Assembly: GCA_018378775.1 (NCBI GenBank)
Contig: JAGZWV010000006.1
Coordinates: 3,626 to 67,625, forward strand
DNA: 64,000 nucleotides
Direction: 5' to 3'
Source: Collinsella sp.
GTDB lineage: Bacteria > Actinomycetota > Coriobacteriia > Coriobacteriales > Coriobacteriaceae
The notes beneath the pieces were generated by a model, which saw only the letters and a program-made list of their open reading frames with translations, did not search any database and was not told where the DNA came from. The translations under genes and the position numbers were made by a program. Positions 34,120 through 42,895 of this stretch are shown piece after piece; position 1 is the first letter of the stretch; the number at the start of each line of letters is the position of its first letter.

Positions 34120-34614
34120 ATGGCTCAACCCAAGATTCTTCTCACGCGTATCGATGACCGGTTTATTTACGGACAAGACGTTGAGCTGTGGAACGAAGCC
34201 GTGGGTTCCAACCTTGTCCTAATCGTCAACGATGAGATCGCGGCGGATTCACGCCAATGGGCACCCATGAGGGTGGCGGCGCCAGAAGGCGTTTGGACGC
34301 GGTTTTTCTCGGTGCAAAGGACTATCGACATCATTCATACCGCAACGCCGCGCCAGTTGATTCTGATCATGGTGGCCTCGCCCGCCGATGCGCTCGCGCT
34401 GGTTAAGGGCGGTGTGCCGATAACCAAGATCAGCATTGGCCATATGCAGGCAGGGGAGGGCAAGCGTCCCGCAACGCCCGCAGTCGCCATAGACGATGCG
34501 GACATCGCTGCCCTCAAAGAGCTGCAAAAGCTCGGCATAGAACTAGAAATCCGCTATCTCCCCAGCTCCAATCCCGACCCCATCCAACGAGTCATTGGGG
34601 ACGTTCTTAAATGA
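34120..34614 (+). CDS. Orphan mannose-family EIIB-like protein lacking the active histidine
   Basis: A 164-residue paralogue of the EIIB at 24377, alike along the whole length (MAQPKILLTRIDDR, LALVKGGVPITKISIGHM). The phosphorylated histidine is replaced: RLVHGQV has become RFIYGQD, so residue 17 is Tyr. It cannot take phosphate in the normal way. No EIIA, EIIC or EIID gene is next to it. Its last seven codons (VIGDVLK and stop) are encoded by a REP-like repeat, so the original C-terminus was replaced. It may be a decaying gene or a non-catalytic regulator. Confidence 0.75.
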   Translation: MAQPKILLTRIDDRFIYGQDVELWNEAVGSNLVLIVNDEIAADSRQWAPMRVAAPEGVWTRFFSVQRTIDIIHTATPRQLILIMVASPADALALVKGGVPITKISIGHMQAGEGKRPATPAVAIDDADIAALKELQKLGIELEIRYLPSSNPDPIQRVIGDVLK

Positions 34615-34771
34615 CTAGTCAAACGGGACACCCTTGGCACTTGGGGACGTTCCTTATGTGCCGGCCTTTTAGGAACGTCCCCAAGTGTCGGCAGATTGGG
34701 ACACTCCTTCTCGCCAAACGTTAAAGACTGTCCCCAACGACTAGTCATTTAAGAACGTCCCCAATGACTAG
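34591..34771. repeat. Composite REP-like element with nested inverted repeats
   Basis: The outer arms (34592-34620 and 34740-34768) are perfect 29-base inverted repeats built on TGGGGACGTTCTTAAATG. Inside lies a second pair around CACTTGGGGACGTTCC and its complement (34638-34687). Another related piece, GACTGTCCCC, lies in the right part. The left arm overlaps the end of the orphan EIIB gene. A single copy of the outer arm is at 349-375. Confidence 0.85.
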
Positions 34772-34781
34772 ATAGCAAAAC

Positions 34782-34811
34782 GCCCGTCGGCGGTGGTGCC
34801 GGCGGGCGTTG
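34782..34811 (-). terminator. Hairpin at the galM 3' end
   Basis: AACGCCCG and CGGGCGTT pair around a GC-rich loop, with AAAA on the left giving a T-run on the minus strand. Confidence 0.7.
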
Positions 34812-34836
34812 CTGTGCAATATGTTGCATTGTGGGC

Positions 34837-35889
34837 TTAGTGCCTCATAAAGTGGTACTCAATCACATTGCTGTAGGGGTGATCCGGGCCCACAATGCCC
34901 TGCGGGAACAGCGGCTGGTGCGGCGTGTCGGGGTACATCTCTGCCTCGAGGGCAAAGCCGGCGCCCCAGCCATAGTTAGCATCGTCCTTGGCGTGCTCGT
35001 CGCCCAGCCAGTTGCCGGTGTAGAGCTGCACGCCCGGGGCGGTGGTGTAGTAGTCCAGCTCACGACCGGTCCACATCTCCTCGACGTGCAGGGCGCGGCG
35101 CAGATTACGGCCGTACTGATAGCCATCGATGCACAGGCAGTGGTCGTAGCCGCGTGCCTGCTTAATCTGCGGGTCGTCGGCTTCCATGCCAGGAGCGACG
35201 GGGCGCAGCTCACGGAAGTCAAACGGCGTGCCCTCGACCGGAGCAATCTCGCCGGTGGGGATGTTCTGCTCGTTGATGGGCAGGTAGTGGGCAGCGTTGG
35301 CAATAAAGAAGTGCTCACAGTCCATGCCGGCGTTATGACCGGCAAGGTTGAAGTACGTGTGGTTGGTCATGGACACGTAGGTGGCGCGGTCGCTCTCGCA
35401 GCCATACTCGATGCGAAAGACGCCGGTGCGTGTAACGGTAAACACGGCCGTAAAGGTGCGGTTGCCGGGGAGACCCAGCTCGCCATCCTCAAGCGAGGTG
35501 GTCATGCGCACGGCGTTGTGGACCTCGTCGAGTTCAACATCCCATACGCGCTTGTGCAGACCATGCTCAAGATCGCTGTGCAGGTTGTTGACGCCTTCGT
35601 TGGCCGGCATATGCCAGTCCGTGCCGGCGATGGTGATCGTGGCGCCCGCGGTGCGGTTTGCCACGGGGCCGATGGTCGCGCCAAAGCAGGCGGGGTTGTC
35701 AAAGTAATCCTCGAGCTTATCGAAGCCCAGCACCACATCGCGCACGTTGCCGGGAATGACGGGCACATCGATACCCAGCACGGTGGCGCCATAGTTCATA
35801 ATGCGAACGCAGATCTCGGGCCCGTTGAGGATGTAACGATGAACGGGGGTACCGCACGGCGCGGTGCCGAAAAGCTCGGAAGTGATCAT
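34837..35889 (-). CDS. galM: Aldose 1-epimerase (galactose mutarotase)
   Basis: A 350-residue GalM. Conserved residues include ATIGPVANR, HMPANEGVNNLHSD, TNHTYFNLAGHN (general acid His) and the catalytic Glu near GAGFALEAEMYPDTPHQ. It interconverts alpha and beta anomers of galactose or glucose. The start at 35889 follows AGGAACC and gives the usual N-terminus; the longer frame to 35949 is not supported. It is transcribed towards the composite REP element and divergently from lacR. Confidence 0.92.
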   Translation of the reverse strand: MITSELFGTAPCGTPVHRYILNGPEICVRIMNYGATVLGIDVPVIPGNVRDVVLGFDKLEDYFDNPACFGATIGPVANRTAGATITIAGTDWHMPANEGVNNLHSDLEHGLHKRVWDVELDEVHNAVRMTTSLEDGELGLPGNRTFTAVFTVTRTGVFRIEYGCESDRATYVSMTNHTYFNLAGHNAGMDCEHFFIANAAHYLPINEQNIPTGEIAPVEGTPFDFRELRPVAPGMEADDPQIKQARGYDHCLCIDGYQYGRNLRRALHVEEMWTGRELDYYTTAPGVQLYTGNWLGDEHAKDDANYGWGAGFALEAEMYPDTPHQPLFPQGIVGPDHPYSNVIEYHFMRH

Positions 35890-36037
35890 TTGGTTCCTAA
35901 CATCGAGGTATTTCGGACAAACTGTAGCGCGAACAGGCGAGATTATCACTACACCCCACTAAAGCAGGGGGTATTTTTCTCAAAAAAGTGATGATTGGAG
36001 CTGTGCGGGCGTTCATTTCTGACGCGCGCGAGTCTGA

Positions 36038-36065
36038 TACAATTTGTTCGTTATTGTTTGAATTG
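36038..36065 (+). promoter_or_regulatory. lacR promoter with LacR-like operator
   Basis: A TACAAT -10 box at 36038 is followed at 36045 by the bipartite site TGTTC-5 bases-TGTTTGAATTG. The same arrangement precedes lacF and lacA, which suggests that LacR regulates itself. Confidence 0.6.
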
Positions 36066-36094
36066 ACGTGAGCGTGGAACAGCGAGGACTCATC

Positions 36095-36859
36095 GTGATT
36101 AAAGCGGAGCGACAGGATAAGGTTCGGCAGCTGCTCGAGGAACAGGGAACGGTCTCGGTCAAGGAGATTTCGGATGCGTTAGGTGTCTCGGATATGACGA
36201 TCCGCCGTGATCTTGAGGAGCTTGCGAGCCTGGGCGAGATCGAGCGCGTGCACGGCGGAGCCCGCAGTGCGCAGGGCCGTCCACACGCTATGCTGCGCCA
36301 TGAGTATTCGCACAGCGAAAAGCGCACGAAGCATGCCGAGGAAAAGCTGCAGATCGCGCGCCGCGCCGTTGAGCTCATCGAGGAGGGCTCGACCATCTTT
36401 TTGGGTACGGGCACTACGGTTGAGCAGATGGCCTCGATGCTGCCGGCGTGCCGCCTGCGCATCGTGACTAATTCGCTTTCGGTGTTTAACCTGCTCGAGG
36501 CGCGCGAAGACTGCGACCTGTGCCTCGTGGGCGGTATGTACCGTCGCCGCACCGCAGCTTTTGTGGGACCAACGGCCGAGGATACCCTGCGTGCGCTGGG
36601 CATCGATGCAGCGTTTATCGGCGCAAACGGCATTCTGGACGGCGACGTGTCTACGTCTAACATGGAAGAGGGCCGCATCCAGCAGCTCGCCTTTAGCAAG
36701 GCAGACTCGCGCTACTTGATCGCCGACTCCAGCAAGATTGGTAAGCGCGACTTCTACACCTTCTGCCGCCTGGACAGTTTGGACGCCGTGGTGTGCGAGC
36801 CGGGTATTACCGCCGAAGATCGTGCCGCCATCGAGGAACACACGCAGGTCATCTGCTAG
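36095..36859 (+). CDS. lacR: DeoR family repressor, LacR-like
   Basis: A 254-residue DeoR-family regulator. The helix-turn-helix is at residues 20-42 (VSVKEISDALGVSDMTIRRDL) followed by the wing ERVHGGAR. The sugar-phosphate sensing domain has GTGTTVEQMA and GANGILDGDVSTSN. In lac operons this type senses tagatose 6-phosphate. I chose the GTG at 36095 (AGG seven bases upstream) over a GTG at 36068 that has no ribosome site and adds a non-family leader. A truncated near-identical copy of its last third is at 41218-41613. Confidence 0.85.
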   Translation: MIKAERQDKVRQLLEEQGTVSVKEISDALGVSDMTIRRDLEELASLGEIERVHGGARSAQGRPHAMLRHEYSHSEKRTKHAEEKLQIARRAVELIEEGSTIFLGTGTTVEQMASMLPACRLRIVTNSLSVFNLLEAREDCDLCLVGGMYRRRTAAFVGPTAEDTLRALGIDAAFIGANGILDGDVSTSNMEEGRIQQLAFSKADSRYLIADSSKIGKRDFYTFCRLDSLDAVVCEPGITAEDRAAIEEHTQVIC

Positions 36860-36979
36860 CTAACGCTACGGGATTGCCAACAGGCGATGCGGGAGGACTT
36901 TTACCTCCTGTCATTGTGGAAACCAGCGCGTCAGCGCTACGCGATATGACGCGCAAATAAGGACTCCACTATCAAATCG

Positions 36980-37276
36980 TCTCAACCTGTGATATCTAGG
37001 CGGCCAAAAGCGAGTCAGATGTTACAGATCGAGATTTTTGGCTCGGCCTATTCCGTTTGTCTCGATCTGTAACAGCTGGGACCGAATAATTCAGCTAGTT
37101 GTTACAGATTTAGATTGGGGACATTGGCCTGTGCATTCATCTCAACCTGTAACATCTAGACGTCCAAAACCGGTCTTAGTGTTACAGATTGAGACAATTC
37201 GGCGGGGTCTACCTTGTTTGTCTCGATCTGTAACGGTTAGGACTTAAAAACTCGGCTACGTGTTACAGATCGAGAC
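36980..37276. repeat. Hairpin array 1, four 56-bp units
   Basis: Units at 36980, 37060, 37140 and 37221, each with arms like TCTCGATCTGTAACAG and TGTTACAGATCGAGA around a 24-base middle. Spacing is 80, 80 and 81 bp. The array lies between the convergent 3' ends of lacR and the GntR gene. The 120 bases before it hold two plain hairpins (one at 36929-36957, GCGCGTCA/TGACGCGC) and no gene. Confidence 0.9.
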
Positions 37277-37291
37277 AAAAGAAAAAGAACA

Positions 37292-38011
37292 TTAGGACTT
37301 GAAAATAAAGTTTTGATAAGGGATTCGCCCAGTTAAGACGGTGCGGCAGACAATTGAGATTAGTTTGCCTCCGGAGTCGTAAGCATAATGAGTCAGTTCG
37401 ATGACCGGAAGTTTTGCAACACCATAATTACTGGCTTCGGAATCGCTAAGCTGACGTGCTCTATAGCTTTCCCTAACAGATTGGATAGACTTGGACAAGT
37501 CGTCCATGATTCTGCTAAATGCCTGAAAATCTAACTGGTTATTCGGAACGCGCGACTTTGAAATGAAGAACGTATCAGCGCCTATGAAGCTGCCTTCAAG
37601 TTCGTAGGTCAATTCAAGACGCTGAATTTCATCGCGACTTTGACATCCAAATTGTTGGAGCATCATTACGGAAATTGGACGACCTGATGTGAGGCCGCCG
37701 AAATGTTTGGTGATGGCATCCGGATCAACGCCATCGCAATGGCTTGCAAAGTCAAAGTCTAAAAGTGAATTGAGCTCGCTAACGCGTTTCGGTGCAACAA
37801 ACGACCCCTTACCTTGGATTCGATAGATACTTCCACGACGCTCCAGCTCACTCATGGCAAGTCGGACGGTTGTTCTGCTTACGGCGTATTCGTCGCAGAG
37901 TTCCATTTCTGTTGGAAGTTTATCGTCTGCTTGATATTCATCGACGATCTGCTTGAGCAGCGCGTCGGTGAGCTGTAAATAGAGTGGCCGTTTTTCGTGT
38001 GTATCGAGCAT
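37292..38011 (-). CDS. GntR/HutC family regulator of the neighbouring PTS genes
   Basis: A 239-residue regulator with an N-terminal winged helix ([41 protein letters not shown]) and a UTRA-type ligand domain. It lies beside, and in the same direction as, the PTS-associated gene at 38084, and near an EIICB. It likely controls both through palindromes in 39004-39361. The start at 38011 has GAGG five bases upstream; an ATG at 38029 is possible. Base composition is clearly more AT-rich than in the surrounding housekeeping genes. Confidence 0.8.
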   Translation of the reverse strand: MLDTHEKRPLYLQLTDALLKQIVDEYQADDKLPTEMELCDEYAVSRTTVRLAMSELERRGSIYRIQGKGSFVAPKRVSELNSLLDFDFASHCDGVDPDAITKHFGGLTSGRPISVMMLQQFGCQSRDEIQRLELTYELEGSFIGADTFFISKSRVPNNQLDFQAFSRIMDDLSKSIQSVRESYRARQLSDSEASNYGVAKLPVIELTHYAYDSGGKLISIVCRTVLTGRIPYQNFIFKS

Positions 38012-38083
38012 TAGAGCCTCAGTTTGCATGTTGGTTATACCTGATGGTTGCCTCAGTCGGGATGTAACGTGGGCAAGGTAACC

Positions 38084-39004
38084 TTAACGTATCACAGAGC
38101 GGCTCAGCATGACGATCTGATGCCTGTATCCACGAAGGGCTTGTCCGAGCGTGAAGATATTCTGGGGCAGGCAAATACCGTTCATGGAGTCCCCGATATG
38201 TTGGAGGTCAGCACCGGCTGCTTTTGCTGCAAGGCCTATTTTCTTAATGGTCTCGCTGTCGCAGGAGTCTTGACTCGTCCCGTTCGCCGCCATGACGAGA
38301 ACCTTCTCTTCAATTGACTTGCCTACGTTGTGGGATCGTACAAAGTCTACGATGGCGCGCAGGTCTGCTTCTTGGAAGCAAGGGACGGTGTAGGGGGCTG
38401 GCACCAGAAGGATATCGACGCCGAGGTCAACAAACTTGCGCGCAATTTCGAGCGTCATGACAGGTTCCGCAACGCCCGCTCCATGCATTTTTCCGGCTAT
38501 GACCAGGCCATTGAAATGCTCTTTGGAGAGTTTAATCGAATGGGCGATTGCATCGTTGGAGACGCCGGTTCCAGGGTTGCCCGTCAGGCAGATAAAATCA
38601 AATCCGAGTTCGTTAGCCTTTTCTAAGGTCTTGGGAGAGACGCGACGACCCATGGGGATTTCCGTTCGGGATTCAGACATCTCTGCCTCGTTATCAACTG
38701 GCTCCAGATTGACGCCAATGGGCCTTCCGCATGCTCGCTTCACCCAAGTGACCGGGTTTTCATTGAGATCATCTGGAATACCGGCAATAACTGGATCGAA
38801 CACATCGAGCGCGTTAAACAGAAGCAGGTCGGCACCTGCGGCACGTTCGATTTCTGCATTAGTAACGCCGCCGAGAAATTGGGAAGAGGGTACGTTTTCC
38901 GCCATGATGGTACGTCCCTCGGAAGCCAGAATTGCCTGTTTTAGATCCATGGGTGACGTGGCGGCAAAATCGGATGCGGACATGTTCAGTAATCGTTTGG
39001 GCAT
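38084..39004 (-). CDS. PTS-associated protein of unknown function, TIM-barrel-like
   Basis: A 306-residue cytosolic protein. Repeated beta-alpha patterns are visible (GADLLLFNALDVFDPVI, LGFDFICLTGNPGTGVSNDAI, GLVIAGKMHGAG, GVDILLVPAPYTVPCF, EKVLVMAANGTSQDSCD). They suggest a TIM barrel, and GNPGTGVSN resembles a phosphate-binding loop. Proteins of this kind are found next to lactose-type PTS permeases, but I know of no demonstrated function. It is divergent from the EIICB at 39361 and next to a GntR regulator. It could act on the imported sugar phosphate. Confidence 0.7.
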   Translation of the reverse strand: MPKRLLNMSASDFAATSPMDLKQAILASEGRTIMAENVPSSQFLGGVTNAEIERAAGADLLLFNALDVFDPVIAGIPDDLNENPVTWVKRACGRPIGVNLEPVDNEAEMSESRTEIPMGRRVSPKTLEKANELGFDFICLTGNPGTGVSNDAIAHSIKLSKEHFNGLVIAGKMHGAGVAEPVMTLEIARKFVDLGVDILLVPAPYTVPCFQEADLRAIVDFVRSHNVGKSIEEKVLVMAANGTSQDSCDSETIKKIGLAAKAAGADLQHIGDSMNGICLPQNIFTLGQALRGYRHQIVMLSRSVIR

Positions 39005-39050
39005 TGTTACTTCCTTTGACTAGAACGACAGGCTTGTGACATTGTCTCTA

Positions 39051-39068
39051 ATATTGTTACAACAATAT
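39051..39068. promoter_or_regulatory. Palindrome ATATTGTTACAACAATAT
   Basis: Near-perfect 18-base palindrome 47 bases upstream of the start of the 38084-39004 gene, in the divergent promoter region. A plausible operator for the GntR regulator at 37292. Confidence 0.5.
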
Positions 39069-39089
39069 ATTCAATATGTTATATCCAAT

Positions 39090-39176
39090 CGGTGAACGGT
39101 TGCAAGCTTATTGTACTGCTCGGAAAAAATAGCCTTTAGCTGGGAAAACCTTATATTAATCAACTACCGTTCACCG
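39090..39176 (+). promoter_or_regulatory. Inverted pair of CGGTGAACGGT motifs
   Basis: Exact CGGTGAACGGT at 39090-39100 and its reverse complement at 39166-39176, in the divergent promoter region of the EIICB and the PTS-associated gene. Confidence 0.6.
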
Positions 39177-39193
39177 AATAAGTATTTGAATTC

Positions 39194-39292
39194 TTGACAT
39201 ATCGACAAAGCGGAAAAAGAATTGGTTATGACAAATCGTGCAAATGATATTACATTTCGCACAAGAACGTATTCACTTACATAAGTGGATAC
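39194..39292 (+). promoter_or_regulatory. EIICB promoter and two palindromes
   Basis: TTGACA at 39194 and AAGAAT at 39217 are separated by 17 bases. Downstream are a palindrome at 39238-39262 (GTGCAAATG/CATTTCGCAC) and another at 39269-39292 (GTATTCACTTA/TAAGTGGATAC). Both are possible regulator sites before the start at 39361. Confidence 0.5.
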
Positions 39293-39360
39293 AAACGGGG
39301 ACGACGACGGTTGAGTCCGGATAAATCGTTGTGTGCCCGGGAATCATGAAAGGATGTGTT

Positions 39361-41055
39361 ATGGACGCTATCGTCAAATTCCTTGAAAAACACCAGCCCC
39401 TCTTCGACAAAATCTCGAGGAACATTTATCTGGTGGCGATTAAGGATGGCTTTCTCTCGAATATGCCAATTGTGCTGTTCTCGAGCCTGTTCCTTCTTCT
39501 TTCGACGCTCCCTGCCTATGTAGGCATCACGCTTCCGTCTGAGGTGCTGGATTTCTTCAATAAAATCTATGCATATACCATGGGACTTCTTGGCATTATG
39601 GTGGCCGGCACCACGGCGAGCTCACTTGCCATGTCGATGAACCGTCGCATGCCTTCGGGTAAATCTCTCAACCCCACCTCGTGCATGGTTTGTGCCATGT
39701 GCGGCATGCTCTTGCTATCGGTGACGAACGATGTTGTCTCGATTGGCGGAGCAGATACATCTGTTTTTGAAACCGGCTATATGGGAACCAAGGGTTTTCT
39801 CGCTGCGTTCGTAGCCGCATTCTTGACCGTTAATATCTATAAGGTGTGCATTAGCCATAATGTGACGATCAAGCTCCCCAAAGAGGTCCCTGGCTCTATT
39901 GCGCAGAGTTTTCGCGATATCTTTGCATTTGGGTTTTCGATCCTTGCGTGCGCTTTTATCGATCTTGCGAGCCGCAAGCTGCTTGCTGTGCCGTTCGCCA
40001 ATTTGGTATCCGCTCTCATCTCGCCGCTGTTCTCCGCGGTTGACACCTATCCTGGCATGGCGCTTATCGAAGGCGCGGTCGCACTTTTCCAATTTATGGG
40101 TATCCACGGTGCTTCGGTTGTCATGAGTCCGATCAATGCTGCGCTCTACGGCAATACCGTTACCAATCTTGAGGTTTTCCAAGCAGGTGGACACCCGTCA
40201 ATTGCTCTCACGCAGGACTTTACAAGCTTCATCGGCGGTCTGGGCGGTTCTGGCTGCACGTTCATCGTTCCTATTATCCTGATCATGTTTATGCGCTCCA
40301 AGCAGCTTAAAGCCATGGGCAAGGCATCGATTATCCCGGTGATTTTTGGAGTTAACGAGCCCGTTATCTTCGGTATGCCGATTGTTCTCAATCCCTATAT
40401 GTTCGTGCCCTTCCTAGTGGCTCCTATGGTCAACGCCATTATCGGTAAATTTTTCATTGACGTCATTGGAATGAACGCCCCCATGTATACCATGCCGTGG
40501 GCGCTTCCCGGCCCAATCGGTGCATTCCTCACCACGGGTCTCGATCTGCGTTCTCTCGTATTGATGGCAGTGCTGTTGGTCGTTGACTTTGTGATTTACT
40601 ATCCGTTCTGCAAGGCGTATGACCATCAGCTTTGTTTGGAAGAGTCTGCAAAGGAGACTGCAGGAACCTCGGATGCAGATGCTATTGCCGCACAGGAAAA
40701 TGTCGCAAAAGCTCTCGAGGCGGTAAAGGACAAGGCGGAGCAGATCCGCGTGCTTGTGCTTTGCCAGGGTGCCGGCACTTCGACTCTCTTGGCAAATGCT
40801 CTTCGCGAAGGTGCCGCTGCTAAGGGTATCGATCTGGTTTCTCAGTCCGGTGCGTACGGAAGCCACTATGAGACGATGGATCAGTACAACGTGATTGTTC
40901 TGGCACCCCAGGCACGCATGTACTATGACGCTATGAAGGCCGATACCGATCGCCTTGGAATTAAACTGCTCACCACAAGGGGCAAGGAGTATATCGACCT
41001 TACCAACGATCCCGAAGGTGCAATTGACTGGATCGTTCAGGAGCTGGCCAAATAG
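39361..41055 (+). CDS. PTS lactose/cellobiose-family EIICB (1)
   Basis: A 564-residue fused permease. An EIIC part of about 430 residues has some ten membrane segments and the conserved FMGIHGASVV loop; a linker and an EIIB domain follow. The phosphorylated cysteine of EIIB is C468 in VLVLCQGAGTSTLLANAL. No EIIA domain is attached; lacF at 58758 is the only candidate in the window. The start at 39361 gives MDAIVKFLEKHQPLFDKISRN, shared with the EIICB at 45477. No glycosidase is adjacent, unlike the other three permeases. Confidence 0.88.
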   Translation: MDAIVKFLEKHQPLFDKISRNIYLVAIKDGFLSNMPIVLFSSLFLLLSTLPAYVGITLPSEVLDFFNKIYAYTMGLLGIMVAGTTASSLAMSMNRRMPSGKSLNPTSCMVCAMCGMLLLSVTNDVVSIGGADTSVFETGYMGTKGFLAAFVAAFLTVNIYKVCISHNVTIKLPKEVPGSIAQSFRDIFAFGFSILACAFIDLASRKLLAVPFANLVSALISPLFSAVDTYPGMALIEGAVALFQFMGIHGASVVMSPINAALYGNTVTNLEVFQAGGHPSIALTQDFTSFIGGLGGSGCTFIVPIILIMFMRSKQLKAMGKASIIPVIFGVNEPVIFGMPIVLNPYMFVPFLVAPMVNAIIGKFFIDVIGMNAPMYTMPWALPGPIGAFLTTGLDLRSLVLMAVLLVVDFVIYYPFCKAYDHQLCLEESAKETAGTSDADAIAAQENVAKALEAVKDKAEQIRVLVLCQGAGTSTLLANALREGAAAKGIDLVSQSGAYGSHYETMDQYNVIVLAPQARMYYDAMKADTDRLGIKLLTTRGKEYIDLTNDPEGAIDWIVQELAK

Positions 41056-41090
41056 TGGATGCACTCCGTCGTTGATTCGTCGGTGTATAG

Positions 41091-41128
41091 TACGGCCCTG
41101 CAGCTTATTGAGCTGCGGGGCCGTATTT
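41091..41128 (+). terminator. Terminator after EIICB (1)
   Basis: TACGGCCCTGCAGCT pairs with AGCTGCGGGGCCGTA around TATTG; TTT follows. Confidence 0.9.
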
Positions 41129-41197
41129 CGTTGAGTATCTAATTGAGACAATGAGCGCAACCGTCGTGAGATCGCATTGGCGCTCTCCGAGTCACCG

Positions 41198-41613
41198 ACA
41201 AGCTGACTTTCATCTATGTGACCAATTCGCTTTCGGCCTTTAGCCTGCTCGAGGCGCGCGAGGATTGCGAGCTGTGCCTGGTGGGCGGCATGTACCGCCG
41301 CCGCACCGCCGCCTTTGTGGGACCAACGGCCGAGGATACCCTGCGTGCGCTGGGCATCGATGCAGCGTTTATCGGCGCAAACGGCATTCTGGACGGCGAC
41401 GTGTCCACGTCCAACATGGACGAGGGCCGCATCCAGCAGCTCGCCTTTAGCAAGGCAGACTCGCGCTACCTCATCGCCGACTCCAGCAAGATCGGCAAGC
41501 GCGACTTCTACACCTTCTGCCGCCTGGACAGTTTGGACGCCGTGGTGTGCGAGCCGAGCATCTCCGCCGAAGACCGCGCCGCCATCGAGGAGCACACGCA
41601 GGTCATTTGCTAA
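41198..41613 (+). pseudogene. Truncated copy of lacR (C-terminal third)
   Basis: From about 41198 the sequence encodes the last 135 residues of a LacR. It is nearly identical in protein and about 93% identical in DNA to 36465-36859, including a 90-base stretch without differences. The DNA-binding domain is missing and no start site is visible. It runs in the same direction as lacR, so the two form direct repeats 4.7 kb apart. Confidence 0.88.
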
Positions 41614-42870
41614 CTAGCGTAGCAGGCGATACTTCTGCCCTCTGCCGGTGCCTTCAACTGTCGCCAGGCCTGTCTCAACGAGTTTTTTGAGGATGCGAAG
41701 AAGCTTCGAGCGACTAAAGGTGACTTTGGCCGCAAGCTCGCTTGTCGATTGAGGGTGTACTCCGCTCAGCAGTCCGAATACGATAAGTTCGTCGCCTTTG
41801 AGCCCCGGGTTATCCATGAGTAGGGGAAGTGTTACCACAATGGCGTTATCCGAAACTTGAAACCGGGGCTTTCTGACGCTGTCCTTATAGGTATCGCGAA
41901 TTCGCATGATGCCCGTTCCAAAGGCTTCGATAAGACCCAGGCGCAAAAAGACTTCGGCAAGAATACGATTGCGTCTAACGGATAGCATGTCGGACAGATA
42001 TTCATCGACGGTCATGCTTGCCGGCAAGCCGCCGGGCGAAGCGACTTCCACACGGTCGTCGAACATCGAGATGCGGATGTGTGCGGGCGCATCCCAAGTC
42101 CTATGAACGACTGCATTGGTAATGGCCTCGCGGAATGCTTCGAGCGGAATGAGCTCCTTGCGGATCCGCTCCATCCCCTGGATCTCTTCGTAGCAGTACT
42201 GGGCTTCGAAAAGCTCAAGGGCTCCGTCAATTTCCGCTAGAACGGATGCATGTTCAAGAGTCTTGCGCTGCTTAATGAGGTTGATAGTTTCACCAAACAC
42301 TGCGATGTCGATACCCGGGAAGCCATTCTCGTCCGCGAGCAGTTCTGCCGCGTTGTTGTAGGTTCCGGTTTCATCAAGCAGGCCAAGGGTTTTGAGAGTA
42401 TCGGTTGTGAATGACTGAAGCGAAAGTTTTGCTGTTAGACGATTCTCTAAAACGGTGAAAGATAAATCTTGTTTGTTTGCCGGGAGCTGCTCAAAGGAGA
42501 GGTTTTGACCCTCGAGTACAAGACGCGAAAGGCCTAGGGTATCAACTGGAATGGTCGCGGTGTCATTGCGCTTGTATGCCTTCGAGCGGTATAGGTAAGG
42601 CTTCGATCTGCCGGGAAAGACCGTAAGCTCCACGGTTGCATCGGGCTCGTCGATCTTTAGGGAGTAATCGGGCTGGGGGATGATCGAATCGTTAATCTTG
42701 TTTTCGATATCCAGGCAGGTCTGCTTGGGGTCATCGAGGCCAACGGCTTCTCCGTCGTCGTTAATTCCAAATAGAACGCGTCCTCCCGTGCCATTTGCAT
42801 AAGCGGAGACGGTTTTAAGGAACGAATTGGTGACGCATTCCTTGAATTCAAGATCTTTGGATTCTTGCAT
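41614..42870 (-). CDS. AlbA_2/Schlafen-type ATP-binding regulator-like protein
   Basis: A 418-residue protein. The N-terminal AlbA_2 (Schlafen) domain has MQESKDLEFKECV and ANGTGGRVLFGINDDGEAVG. The middle has a divergent GHKL-type ATP-binding part (FREAITNAVVHRTW, GLIEAFGTGIMRI). The C-terminus is a winged helix (STSELAAKVTFSRSKLLRILKKLVETGLATVEG). Proteins of this class are often called RecG-like and are linked to transcription control or defence; the function is not settled. The start at 42870 has GGAG eight bases upstream. A dense cluster of repeated motifs lies in its promoter. The stop abuts the lacR fragment. Confidence 0.78.
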   Translation of the reverse strand: MQESKDLEFKECVTNSFLKTVSAYANGTGGRVLFGINDDGEAVGLDDPKQTCLDIENKINDSIIPQPDYSLKIDEPDATVELTVFPGRSKPYLYRSKAYKRNDTATIPVDTLGLSRLVLEGQNLSFEQLPANKQDLSFTVLENRLTAKLSLQSFTTDTLKTLGLLDETGTYNNAAELLADENGFPGIDIAVFGETINLIKQRKTLEHASVLAEIDGALELFEAQYCYEEIQGMERIRKELIPLEAFREAITNAVVHRTWDAPAHIRISMFDDRVEVASPGGLPASMTVDEYLSDMLSVRRNRILAEVFLRLGLIEAFGTGIMRIRDTYKDSVRKPRFQVSDNAIVVTLPLLMDNPGLKGDELIVFGLLSGVHPQSTSELAAKVTFSRSKLLRILKKLVETGLATVEGTGRGQKYRLLR

Positions 42871-42895
42871 TGTGATGCTCCGTTTCGCTTCAATT

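Noticed and set aside
36980..37276. CRISPR array
   Set aside because: The units are palindromic 56-mers with a 24-base loop, the intervening 23-29 bases are similar to one another rather than unique, arrays are very short and no cas gene is present.
41198..41613. A second functional LacR
   Set aside because: It lacks the helix-turn-helix, has no ribosome site and begins inside the homologous domain.
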